Assembly (NCBI RefSeq): GCF_030450125.1
Contig: NZ_CP123923.1
Coordinates: 1,116,001 to 1,180,000, forward strand
From: Streptomyces sp. WP-1
Lineage (GTDB): Bacteria > Actinomycetota > Actinomycetes > Streptomycetales > Streptomycetaceae
Length of the DNA: 64,000 bases
Reading direction: 5' to 3'
The notes beneath the pieces were generated by a model. It ran no database searches and was not told the DNA's origin. It saw nothing but the letters and a program-made list of their open reading frames with translations. Made by a program: the position numbers and the translations under genes. Shown one piece after another: positions 26,616 to 36,900 of the stretch (its first letter is position 1; every line of letters begins with the position of its first letter).

Positions 26616-27188
26616 GTGCCCCGGCGACAGTGCCGGGGCACCGGCGACTTCGGCGCCGCGCCCGCCCTGCCCGCCCTGCGCGGCGAGGGAAAGCCGGTCG
26701 GCCAGGGCGCGGTCCTCACGGCCGCGCCGCACCGCGCCCCGCACATCACCGGCGCCGAGATGGGCAGTGTGCAGCTGGTGGAGAACGGGATGCTGCGGCT
26801 GGAGAAGCACACCGGGCTCAACAAGCGCTTCACCGACCACTTCACCTTCGTCGAGCACTCGACGACGTGCGCGCAGGCCGCCGCCGAGGCGCGCCAGGTG
26901 ACCGTCGAGGACGTCGCCGCCTGCGACACCTTCGACGAGGGTTTCCGGCGCGCGATCCTCCGGGCCGGGAGTCTCGCCTGCCACAGTGTTCCGCTGATCA
27001 GCCCGAAGGGTGCCGTGGTCGGCATGATCTCCTCCCACCATGACAAGGCCCTCGGCGACTTGACCGGCGCGCAGTCGAACTTGCTGCACGAGCTCGGTGG
27101 ACAGGTCGCCCGCCGGCTCGTCCGGCACCGGGGCACCGTCGCCGGCGCCCTCAACCGTCTCCACGCCCTCGCCACCACCCGCCGCTGA
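26616..27188 (+). CDS. GAF-domain protein, start uncertain
   Basis: About 190 residues from a GTG at 26616; the frame is open further upstream into the previous gene, and ATG codons further in (near 26758) are also possible. The core is a GAF domain: ITGAEMGSVQLVENGMLRLEKHTGL, TTCAQAAAEARQVTVEDVAACDTF and VPLISPKGAVVGMISSHH. Full-length Streptomyces relatives often carry extra N-terminal or ANTAR/PAS parts that are not seen here, so the gene may be 5'-shortened. The ligand is unknown. It lies 25 bp after the ECF partner gene. Confidence 0.6.
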   Translation: MPRRQCRGTGDFGAAPALPALRGEGKPVGQGAVLTAAPHRAPHITGAEMGSVQLVENGMLRLEKHTGLNKRFTDHFTFVEHSTTCAQAAAEARQVTVEDVAACDTFDEGFRRAILRAGSLACHSVPLISPKGAVVGMISSHHDKALGDLTGAQSNLLHELGGQVARRLVRHRGTVAGALNRLHALATTRR

Positions 27189-27276
27189 CCGGTCGGCGGG
27201 TGGACCGCCCGCGGTGGGTTTACGGTGTGCCCCGTCGCCGAGGTGTCGGACGGAGTCCCCGGGGCATCGGCGGAGT

Positions 27277-28134
27277 ATGGATGCACAGTCATGGGCCCGG
27301 TCATGGGTACCGAGGAGACGCGACGAGGTGCGCCGGGCCGCGGACGGTACGGCGATGGCGGTGGCGGCCCGCTCCGGCTTCGCCGCCCGTGGGCTGATCC
27401 ACGTCCTGGTGGGCGTCATCGCGCTGCGGATCGCCTTCGGCGGCGACAGCGGCCGGCAGCAGGCCGACCGGGGCGGTGCCCTGGAGGAACTCGCCGGCCG
27501 GCCGCTCGGGGTGGCGCTGCTCTGGATCGTCGGCGTCGCGCTCGCCGGGATGGCGCTGTGGCGGCTGTCGGAGGCGGTGTTCGGCGGGGCGGGACCGGGG
27601 GCGGGCAAGCCGTCGAAGCGGTTGGGGTCGGCGGCCCGGTGCGTCTTCTACGCCTTCCTCTCCTTCTCGGTGCTGGCCTACGCGGTCGGCTCCCGGGGCA
27701 GCGGCAGCGGGTCCTCCGACCGGAACACGCAGGACGTCACGGCCATGGCCCTGCGGTGGCCGGGCGGGCAGTGGCTCGTGGGCATCGGCGGCGCCGCCGT
27801 GGTCGTCAGCGGTGTGTGGATGGCGGTGCGGGCCCTGCGCAAGAAGTTCCGCAAGAATCTGCGCACCGAGGCCATGTCGCCCACGGCCAGGCGGATCACG
27901 GACTTCTTCGGTGTGGTCGGCGGCACGGCGCAGGGCGTCGTCTTCGCGGTGGCGGGCGGGTTCGCGATCGTCGCGGCCGCCCGGCATCGGGCCGGTGAGG
28001 CGAAGGGCATCGACAACACCCTGCGCTCCTTCCGCGATCTGCCGACCGGGCCCTGGCTGCTCGCCCTCATCGCGCTGGGCCTGGCGGCGTTCGGGGTCTT
28101 CTCCTGGTGCTGCGCACGGTGGCAGCGGGTGTGA
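27277..28134 (+). CDS. DUF1206 membrane protein
   Basis: 285 residues from the ATG at 27277. The DUF1206 architecture is a threefold repeat of two-helix units: ARSGFAARGLIHVLVGVIALRIA, GSAARCVFYAFLSFSVLAYAV and RRITDFFGVVGGTAQGVVFAV each begin a unit, giving six membrane helices. The function of the family is unknown. The upstream in-frame extension overlaps the GAF gene and lacks a ribosome-binding site. Confidence 0.82.
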   Translation: MDAQSWARSWVPRRRDEVRRAADGTAMAVAARSGFAARGLIHVLVGVIALRIAFGGDSGRQQADRGGALEELAGRPLGVALLWIVGVALAGMALWRLSEAVFGGAGPGAGKPSKRLGSAARCVFYAFLSFSVLAYAVGSRGSGSGSSDRNTQDVTAMALRWPGGQWLVGIGGAAVVVSGVWMAVRALRKKFRKNLRTEAMSPTARRITDFFGVVGGTAQGVVFAVAGGFAIVAAARHRAGEAKGIDNTLRSFRDLPTGPWLLALIALGLAAFGVFSWCCARWQRV

Positions 28135-28211
28135 CCGAGCCCGCCCACAGGGGGCGGTAGGTGGGTGTGTGCGGGGCCCGCCCGCAGCCGTGGCCCGGGG
28201 GGCTCGGGCGG

Positions 28212-28841
28212 TCACGGAAGCGCCGGCGGCTCCAGGGGGCTGTCGGCGCGCTGACGGCGACGCGGGCCGGGGCGCCGGGTCCGGGCGCACTGCCGTCCGG
28301 TCTCCTCTCCCTGTCCGGCGTCCTCGCTGTCCCTGAGGGCGATACGGACGGTGATCCTCTTGCCCTGCGGTTCGGGCAGGATCTCGAAGGACTCGGCGAC
28401 GGCCAGGACGATCTCCAGACCGTGCTGCCCCACCCGGCGGGGTTCGGCGGCCCGGACCACCGGGGGCAGGGCGACGGAGTCCCACACCGAGATCTCGATC
28501 CGCGGCTCTTCCCCCCGGGCACCGGTGATCCGCAGGTCCATACGGATCGGGCCGGGGGCGTATTTGCACGCGTTGGTGACCATTTCGCTGACGACGAGCC
28601 GCGTGAGGTCGAGGGCGCGCGCGGAGACGGCGACGGCGTGTTCGGCCTGGGCGCGGGTCAGGAACCCCACCGCCTGGTGCCGTGCCGCGGCGATGCATCC
28701 GGGGCCTCCGTCGAACTCGGCGACGGAGAGCATCGGTTGGGCGGGCACGGGCCAGCGGCCACCGGTACGGGGCCGGGGCGCCGTGCGGATCGTTGGCGCT
28801 GCGTTCACGTGGCGGCCCATACCCCGTCGCACGCACTCCAT
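28212..28841 (-). CDS. ATP-binding anti-sigma/serine kinase-like regulatory protein (HATPase_c)
   Basis: 209 residues from the ATG at 28841 (an ATG at 28820 is an alternative). The HATPase_c motifs typical of Streptomyces RsbW/SpoIIAB-like regulators are present: LTRLVVSEMVTNACKYAPG (N-box), EISVWDSV (DxG-like, with the Gly replaced) and VGQHGLEIVLAVAESF (G-box), ending GKRITVRIAL. The C terminus is basic and low-complexity. Such orphan proteins modulate anti-sigma/anti-anti-sigma networks by binding or phosphorylation. The Gly-to-Ser change in the DxG motif could weaken ATP binding. It lies between convergent DUF1206 and downstream of the MFS gene on the same strand. Confidence 0.75.
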   Translation of the reverse strand: MECVRRGMGRHVNAAPTIRTAPRPRTGGRWPVPAQPMLSVAEFDGGPGCIAAARHQAVGFLTRAQAEHAVAVSARALDLTRLVVSEMVTNACKYAPGPIRMDLRITGARGEEPRIEISVWDSVALPPVVRAAEPRRVGQHGLEIVLAVAESFEILPEPQGKRITVRIALRDSEDAGQGEETGRQCARTRRPGPRRRQRADSPLEPPALP

Positions 28842-28865
28842 GCCTCGGATCCGCTGCGGCGTATC

Positions 28866-30254
28866 TCACGTGGAGGCCTGAGGCCCCCCGCACGGCTGGT
28901 CCTGGCGGCGGGTCAGCGCGATGCCGGCGGCGCCGATCGCGCAGGCGATGCCCGCCACCAGGTACGCCAGGTGGTAGCCGCTGAGCCGGTTGCCGGTGGT
29001 CGCGGCGAGGAGGACCAGGGCGGCGACGCCCGCGCTGGAGCCGATCTGCTGGGCGACGACGTTGACCGCGCCCGCGACGGCATGCTGCTTCGGGGGGACG
29101 TCGGAGAGGCCGGAGGTGGTCATGGCGGGGAAGTTCAGTCCTTGGCCGAAGCCGCTGATCACCAGGCCCGGCAGTACGTGCAGCAGATAGTTGCCGTGCG
29201 GCGGGGTGGTGATCCACAGCGCCGTGCCCGCACCGATCAGGAGGAGGCCGGTGACCATCAGGGTGCGCGGGCTGTACCTGGCCAGCAGGCGTCCGGTGGC
29301 GAAGTTGGCCGTGAGGAAGACGGTCAGGGACATCGGGACCAGGGAGAGGCCGGATTCGACCGGTGAGTAGCCCAGCATGCCCTGGAGGTACAGGGGCGCG
29401 AAGAAGACGATCGCGACCGACGCCGTGTACTGGAGGAACGCCGCCGCGGTGGCGAGCCGTACCGAGGAGACCCGGAAGAGTGCCAGCGGCAACAGCGGGT
29501 CGGGGGCGCGGTGTTCGTGTACGGCGAAGAGCACCAGAAGGACGACCGCCGCGGCGATGAGCGCCCAGGCCCACACTCCGCCGAGGCTCACGCCGATCAC
29601 GAGCAGTGCGAGGCCGAGGGTGCCGGATATGGCACCGGCCATGTCCAACGGGACCCTGGTACCCGCCCCGTCGGGCAGCCCGGAGCGGGTGATCGCGAGC
29701 ACGATCGCGCCGAGCAGCACCGAGAACCACAGCACCGACCGCCAGCCGAGGAACTCGGTCAGTACGCCGCCCAGCAGCATCCCGCCGCTGAAGCTGGCCG
29801 CGCCGACCGCCGCGTACACGCCCAGCGCCCGGCCCCGGCTCGGGCCCTCCGGGAACACCTCGGTCAGCAGGGCCAGCGCCGCCGGGCCCGACAGGGCCGC
29901 GCCGATGCCCTGGACCGCCCGCGCGCCGAGCAGCACCGCGCCGTCCGGCGCCAGCGCCCCGGCCAGGGCGGCCACGGTGAACAGCGCGACCCCGGCCTCG
30001 AAGACCCGGCGGCGGCCGAACACATCGGCCAGCCGGCCGCCCACCAGCAGGAAACCGGCGAAGGTGACGGAGTAGGCCGTCATGACCCACTGCAGCGTGG
30101 TGTCGCGCAGGTCGAAGCGCGCCCCGACGGACGGCAGGGCCGCGTTCAGTACGGCCATCCCGCTGAGGTCCAGTGCGAGCGCCCCGGCCAGCACCCCGAG
30201 CGCCAGGCCCGGCCGGTACGACAAGGCCCGCCCCTGTGCTGATGTGTTGAGCAT
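28866..30254 (-). CDS. MFS transporter, DHA2-like multidrug exporter
   Basis: 462 residues with about 14 helices. MFS motif A appears in VGGRLADVFGRRRVF, motif C in GGMLLGGVLTEFLGWRSVLW and the first-helix D1 motif in LDLSGMAVLNAALPSVG. The 14-helix DHA2 family exports drugs and antibiotics by proton antiport. The gene diverges from the PKS-NRPS operon across a 664-bp intergenic region, so it is a reasonable candidate for product export or self-protection, but its position does not prove membership in the cluster. GGAGAGGAAACAG precedes the ATG at 30254. Confidence 0.82.
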   Translation of the reverse strand: MLNTSAQGRALSYRPGLALGVLAGALALDLSGMAVLNAALPSVGARFDLRDTTLQWVMTAYSVTFAGFLLVGGRLADVFGRRRVFEAGVALFTVAALAGALAPDGAVLLGARAVQGIGAALSGPAALALLTEVFPEGPSRGRALGVYAAVGAASFSGGMLLGGVLTEFLGWRSVLWFSVLLGAIVLAITRSGLPDGAGTRVPLDMAGAISGTLGLALLVIGVSLGGVWAWALIAAAVVLLVLFAVHEHRAPDPLLPLALFRVSSVRLATAAAFLQYTASVAIVFFAPLYLQGMLGYSPVESGLSLVPMSLTVFLTANFATGRLLARYSPRTLMVTGLLLIGAGTALWITTPPHGNYLLHVLPGLVISGFGQGLNFPAMTTSGLSDVPPKQHAVAGAVNVVAQQIGSSAGVAALVLLAATTGNRLSGYHLAYLVAGIACAIGAAGIALTRRQDQPCGGPQAST

Positions 30255-30918
30255 CGCGGTGCTGTTTCCTCTCCCCAGGACACGAACCCCCTAAGACGAT
30301 CACCGTGCCCCATCCAGGTCAATCTCCTGTATTCCAAGTGGCTTGAAACAAGGCTCAGTTCATACGGTCGGCCAGCGCGCAAGCCGGCGAACCGGCCACA
30401 CGGGAGCCAAATCTTGCCAGTGCGGGATCCGGCCAGCAGACACTCTTGCCCCACCAATCACCGGATGGCAGGCTGACATATGCCGATCGGGGTGAGCACC
30501 TCGTCATACGGTCCGTCCGGGGTAAAGCGGACCGTGACTCCCGTCGGCGGCGGCCGTGCGGGCGAGGGGTTTCGCGTGTGCGTCGCCGCAGTCAACGCAA
30601 CTGACCGTGAGCTGATTCTGTCGGGATGACTCAACGAGGGCGGTTCAGTGCAGTCATTGGGTATTCGGCGGCTCCGCCTTTGTGCACGGGGCCGCGCGAT
30701 CCGTCGAGCGTGAGCCGGTAGCCGTCCGCTGACCACGGACGCTCGATCGCTCGGACATTCCTCCAACTCCTTGTCCCTCAGCACCTCTTGGCCGATTTCG
30801 CGTGTGTGGTGACGTGTCGGAGTGCTCGACGCGGCTGAACGAACCTTGTGTCCGTAAACCATCCCCCGCTTTCGGGCCGGCGACCGGCCCATTCCATCCG
30901 CCTTGCCGAGGAGGCGAA
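30255..30918. promoter_or_regulatory. 664-bp divergent regulatory region between the MFS gene and the PKS-NRPS operon
   Basis: No coding pattern is convincing here; base composition is lower in G+C than the flanks (for example TATTCCAAGTGGCTTGAAAC around 30330-30350). It must hold the promoters of the MFS gene and of the 11.7-kb operon. I see no clear iron or Zur box. Several ATG-initiated frames run into the PKS start but have no ribosome-binding site; GAGGAGGCGAA at 30908-30918 marks the PKS start at 30919. Confidence 0.55.
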
Positions 30919-33900
30919 ATGCCCCAAGAGCGCGGGGCGCGCGATGTGCGTGCCGTCACAGAATTTCTGCTTTCTCGCTTCGTGGAGCTGCTGGACGTTT
31001 CCAGGGACGCGGTGGACCGCTGGGCGCCGATGCACCAGTACGGTCTGGATTCGGCCAAGGCGGCCAGCCTCGCCGTCTCGTTGTCCGAATTCCTCGGCCG
31101 GCCGGTTCCGGTCACCTGGATGTGGCAGTATCCGACCGTCGACGAGCTGTCCCGGGCCCTGGTCGAGGGCCCGCCCGCCGCGCCGGAGGCCGCCGCCCCG
31201 GGCCGGGATCGCCGTGGGCCGTCGTACGAGCCCGTCGCGATCGTGGGCATCGGCTGCCGGTTCCCCGGTGGCCCCGATCCCTCCTCGTTCTGGCGGCTGC
31301 TGGCCGAGGGGCGCGATGCGGTGGGGCCGGTGCCGGCCGCGCGGCGCGAGCTGCTGGGCGACGCGGTGCGCTGGGGCGGGTTCATCGACGGCATCGACCG
31401 GTTCGACCCGCTGTTCTTCGGCATCTCGCCCCGCGAAGCCGTCCAGATGGACCCGCAGCAGCGGCTGATCCTGGAGCTGGCCTGGGAGGCGCTGGAGGAC
31501 GCGGGTGTCCCGCCGCTCGGCCTGGTCGGCAGCGACACCGGCGTGTTCATGGCCTCCTGCTGGGGCGACTACGCGGCGCTCGCGCACTACCGGGGCCCCG
31601 GCAGCCAGATCACCCCGCACACCGCGACCGGCATGCACGACGGCATCATCGCCAACCGCGTCTCCTACATCCTCGGTCTCCAGGGCCCGAGCATGGCCAT
31701 CGACGCCGCCTGCGCCGGATCGCTGGTCTCGGTGCATCTGGGCTGCCAGTCGATCTGGATGGGCGAGAGCGAGCTGGTGCTGGCCGGTGGCGTGAATCTG
31801 AGCTTCGTCGCCGACTACTACACGGCCATGGACCAGATGGGCGCGCTCGCCCCGGACGGCCGCTGCAAGACGTTCGACGCGCGCGCCGACGGCTATGTGC
31901 GCGGCGAGGGCGCCGGGGTCGTCGTACTCGCCCCGCTCAGTGTGGCGCTGGAGCGCGAGCTGCCGGTGTACTGCCTGATCAAGGGGAGTTCGGCCAACAA
32001 CGACGGGCTGAGCAACGGCATGACCGCGCCCAGTCCCCAGGCGCAGGAGCTGATGCTGCGCACCGCGTACCGGCGGGCCGGGATCGCGCCGTCCCTCGTG
32101 GACTACATCGAGTGCCATGGCTCCGCGACGCCGCTCGGCGACCCGATCGAGGCCAACGCCATCGGCGCGGTCCTGGGCGGCGACCGGCCGACGCCGCTGC
32201 GGCTCGGGTCCGTCAAGTCCAACGTCGGGCATCTGGAGGCGGCGGCCGGGATCGTCGGCCTGGTCAAGCTGGCGCTGTCGGTCCGCAACGGGGTGCTGCC
32301 GGCGAGCCTGCACTACTCCGCCCCGAACCCGCAGATCCTCTTCGACGAGTACGGGCTCGCCGTGCAGGACCGGCTGACCGCGTGGCCGCGCCGGTCCGAC
32401 GCGCGCCGCGGGGGTGTCAGCTCGTTCGGGTTCGGCGGCGCGATCTGCCATGTCGCCGTGGAGGAACTGCCGCGCCCCGAGGGCCGGCTGCTGCTGCTGG
32501 CCGAGGACTCCCCCGAGGCGCTGGCCGACCGGGCCCGGGCGCTGCGGGACGAGCACGATCTGCGGGAGGTCTGCGGGCGCGCGCCGGGCGAGGGCCGGTT
32601 CCGGCTCGCGGCCGCCGCCCGCGACATGGGCGAACTGCGTTCCCAGCTCGACGCGTTCGCCGCCGGTACGACGGTCCCGGGGCTCAGCGCCGGGGAGGCG
32701 GGCGGCGGCAGGCCGCGGGTGGCGTTCCTGTTCTCCGGCAACGGCTCCCAATGGGTCGGCATGGGGCGGCAGTTGCTCGCCGGGATGCCCGTGTTCCGGC
32801 GCGCCATGATGCGCTGCGACCGGCGGATGCGGGAGCTGCTGGGCTTCTCCCTGGTGGACCAGCTCCTCGCGGCCGACGGGCGCCTGGACGACATGGACGT
32901 CTTCCAGCCGCTGCTGTTCTGTATGCAGGTCGCGCTGGCCGACGCCTGGCGCTCGCTGGGGGTGCAGCCGGATGCCGTCGTGGGCCAGAGCGTCGGCGAG
33001 TTCGCAGCCTCGCACATCGCCGGGGCGCTCGACTTCGAGGACGCCGCACGGCTGGCCGCCTGCCACGGCCGGCTGCTCCAGCAGCTGGCCGTCGGCCGCG
33101 GCGAGGGCATCGTGGTCACCACCGACGCGGCGGCCGTCCAGCCGTACCTGACCGGTCAGCTCACGGTGTCCGGCCACAACGGCCCGAACTCCACGCTGGT
33201 CACCGGCACCCCGCAGGAGATCGACACGCTCGTCCAGCGGCTGACCGAGGCGGGGATCACGACCCATCGGGTACGGATGGGCCACGCGCCCCACTCCCCG
33301 CTGGTCGACCACGTCCTCGCCCCGCTGCGGGCCGAACTCGCCGGTATCAGGCCCCGGACGACCCGCGTCCCGATGATCTCGACGGTCACCGGCGAACGCG
33401 TCGACGGCGCCGAACTCGGCCCCGACTACTGGGCGGACAACCTGCGCCACGAGATCCAGGTGGTCAGGGCCCTGACGGCACTGCGCGCGTACGACATCGA
33501 CGCCGTGGTCGAGCTCTCGCCGCACCCGCTCCTGCTCAAGTCCGCGTCGCAGCTCCTGGACGCGGCCACCCTGCCCTCGCTGCGGCGCGGCGCCGACGAG
33601 GCCCAGACCCTGCTGGGTTCGCTCGGCGCGCTGTACACCGCCGGCCACCCCGTCACGGCGTCCCCGTTCCGCACGGGCGACCGGGGGCGGCACATCGCAC
33701 CGGTCCAGGGCGCCTTTGCGCAGGACGAGGCCCTGTGTCTCGTACCGGTGTCCGCGCACTCCGCGGCGGCGCTCGCCGACACCTGCCGCGCCCTGTCCAA
33801 CCATGTCGAAAGCGATCCGGGCCTGCGGGTGTCTGACCTCGCCTACACCCTCGCGACCCGGCGCACCCATCAGAACCACCGGGTGGCGCTGCTCGCCGCG

Positions 33901-36900
33901 GGCCGCCAGGACGTGCTGGACGGGCTCGCCCAGGTCGCCGCCGGGCGGCCGCACCCCGGCGTCGTCACCGGCACGGTGTCCGGCGGCACGGACCGGCGGG
34001 TGGCGCTGGTGTTCTCCGGCGGCGGCACCCAATGGGTCGGCATGGGACGGGAGTTGCTGCGCGCGCACGCCGGGTTCCGTACCTGGATGCACGCCTGCGA
34101 CAGCGCCGTACGCGCGGCCGGCGGCTGCTCGGTGCTCGAACAGCTCGACGCGCCCGAGAGCGAGGCCCGGTTCGAGGAGATGGACTTCCAGCAGCCGGTC
34201 CTGTTCGCCCTCCAGGTGTCGCTGGCGCAGGTCTGGCTGGGGCTCGGCATCCGGCCGGCCGCCGTCGTCGGGCACAGCCTGGGCGAGGTCGCGGCCGCGT
34301 GTGTCGCGGGGGCGCTGTCGCTGGAGGACGCCGCACGCGTCGTCGTGGCGCGGTCGCATCTGCTGGAACGCGAGGCGGCCCCCGGTGCCATGATCTCGGT
34401 CGACCTGCCGGAGCGGGAGCTGCTGCCGTGGCTCGCGCCGTACGCCGAGCACGCGGCCGTCGCCGTGGTCAACAGCCCGACCAGCGCGGCGGTCTCGGGC
34501 TCTCCGGAGGCGGTCCGCGCCCTGGAGGCGGATCTGCGGGCGGCCGGGATCTCGACCAGGAACATCCGGGTCGAGCGGCCGGTGCACAGCCCCGGCATGG
34601 ATCCGCTGACCGGTCCGCTGCGTGAACTCATCGCCGGTATCAGCCCGTCGGCCGGGAGCATCGACTTCCACTCCACGGCACTGGCCGGGGCGGTGAACCC
34701 GGTCGTGGACGTCGACTACTGGGTGCACAACCTGCGCGACCAGGTCCGGTTCGCCGAGACGATCGGCGCGCTGGTCGCGGACGGCGTCGGCACCTTCGTG
34801 GAGATCGGCCCGCACGAGACGCTGCGCGGCGCGGTCGAGGAGATCGCGCTGACCCGGGGCGCCCGGGTGCACGCGGTCAATTCCCTGCGGCGCGGCGAGA
34901 GCGACGTGCGCCGCCTGCTGGAGGCGGTCGCGTCGCTGCACGTCAGGGGCGTGCCGCTGAGCTTCGACGCGTTGTTCGCGGACGATGTCGAGGTCGTACA
35001 GACCCCGCTGGTGCAGTGGCAGAAGGAGCGCTACTGGCTGGATGCGGTGCCGCGCGTCGACGGCTCCCTGGCCGCGACGGTCGTACCGGCCGCGCCCGCC
35101 CTGCCGGCCGCATCGGCCGCGCCGTCCACGGCAGTTGCGGAGGCGGCGGCCGAGCCGGTGGGTACGGCCGTGCCGGGCAGGTCGGTGGAAGAGCTGGTCC
35201 TCGGCGAGATCGCCGATGTGCTGGGCGTGCCGGAGGACCGGTTCGACGCGGGGGCGAGCCTGCGCGACTTCGGGCTCGACTCGATGCTGGCGATCCGCCT
35301 GGTCAACCGGGTGCAGTCGCTGTTCGGACAGCGGGTGTCGCCGGTGGTGTTCCTGGACGGGCGGACCATCGCCGAGATCGTCGGCCATCTCCGTGAGGTG
35401 GTCGGCGGGGAGGGTGCGGGCGCGGCGGCCGGGACGGCACCGGTCGTCCAGGGACCGCCCACACAGGCCCCGCACACCTCACCTCCGCCCGCATCGGCCT
35501 CCCCCACCCAGGCCCCGCCCGCGACACCACTGCCCACGCCCGCCTCGCCCGCCCCCGGCACCAGTCCCGCCCCGCCCCGCACCCCCCTCGACACCCTCTC
35601 CACCTTCTCCGAGCTGGACGCCGAGGAACTCCTGGACGAACTCGCCGCCCGCGGCCTCCTCGACCCCACCGACGCCCCGGCCCTCGACCAACTCCGTGCG
35701 GAAGGGCGCGGATTCGAGCTGGCACCGGCGTCGCACGGCCAGGCCTCGCTGTGGTTCATGCAGCAGATCGAGCCGGACGCCGTGCCGTACAACTTCATGG
35801 TGGCCGCCCGGGTCCGGACGGCGGTCGACGCACCGGCCCTGGAGCGCGCCGTGGCGGCCGTGATGCGGCGGCACCCCGCGCTGCGCACGATCTTCGTGGA
35901 GGCGGGCGGCAGCCCCTACCAGGTCATCCTCGACGAGCCGGAGTATGAGTTCCTGGTCGCGGACAGCACATACCTGGACGACGAGCAGGCGCGCGAGGAA
36001 CTCGCCGTGTACGGCCATATGCCGCTGGACCTGGACAACGGGCCGCTGGTGCGGGTCGTCCTGATGACGCGCGGGCCGGCCGACCACTATCTGCTGGTCC
36101 TCGTGCACCACATCGCCTCGGACGCGGCATCGGCCGATGTGATGATCCGCGAACTCCAGGCGTTCTACGAAGGCGTTGATCCCGACACCGCCGAACCGGT
36201 CGCTTCCTACACGGAGTTCGTGGAGTGGGAGCGGCAGTGGCTGGCCGGTCCCGCGGCCGAGGCGGCACTGGACTGGTGGTCGCGGCGGCTCGCCGACCCG
36301 CCCGCCCACCTGGACCTGTCCCCCGTCGAGCGCCCGCCCGGCGTCACCTACGAGGGCCGCGACCTCACCTTCCGCTGGAGCGCCGAAGAGACGCGGACGC
36401 TGCGGGAGTTCGCGGTGCGCGAGGGAGTGTCGATCAGCACCGTGGTGCTGGCCGGTTTCTTCGCGACGCTGAACCGCGCGGCCGGCGTCGAGGACTCCGT
36501 CCTTGCCACCGCCATCGCCCAGCGCGCTGAATCCGGCTGGGAGTCCGCCATCGGCTACTACCTGAACACGGTCCTGGTGCGGGCGAAACCGGCCGGTGAC
36601 CGGGGCTTCCGGGAGCTGCTGCGCGAGGTGCACGCGTTCTCGCTCGGCCTGCTGGAGCACATGAACTACCCGCTCGACCTGCTGGCGTCCGAACTGAAGC
36701 CCCCGCGGGCCGAGGGCCGCTCGCCATGGTTCGACGTCGTCCTCAACTGGCTCTCCTCGGACGCCTTCCCGCGCTCCGTGAAGCTCTTCCACGGCATCGG
36801 CGACACCATCGCGCCCGAGGGCGCGCTGCCCCTGGAGCCGCTGCCCGTACGCAGGCACCTCGCCAAGTTCGACCTGGAGATCTCGATGGCCGAGATCGGC

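Noticed and set aside
28212..28841. HATPase protein as a two-component sensor kinase
   Set aside because: There is no dimerisation/phospho-acceptor histidine region, no membrane segment and no response regulator nearby.
27301..30303. A 1000-codon minus-strand open frame opposite DUF1206 and in another frame of the MFS gene
   Set aside because: The MFS gene is clearly coded in a different minus-strand frame with 14 helices; this long frame is a GC-bias artefact.
30778..35475. A 1565-codon open frame on the minus strand opposite the PKS
   Set aside because: It is a codon-bias shadow: the sequence is rich in Arg, Gly, His and Asp with no domain, while the plus strand holds clear ACP, KS and AT motifs.
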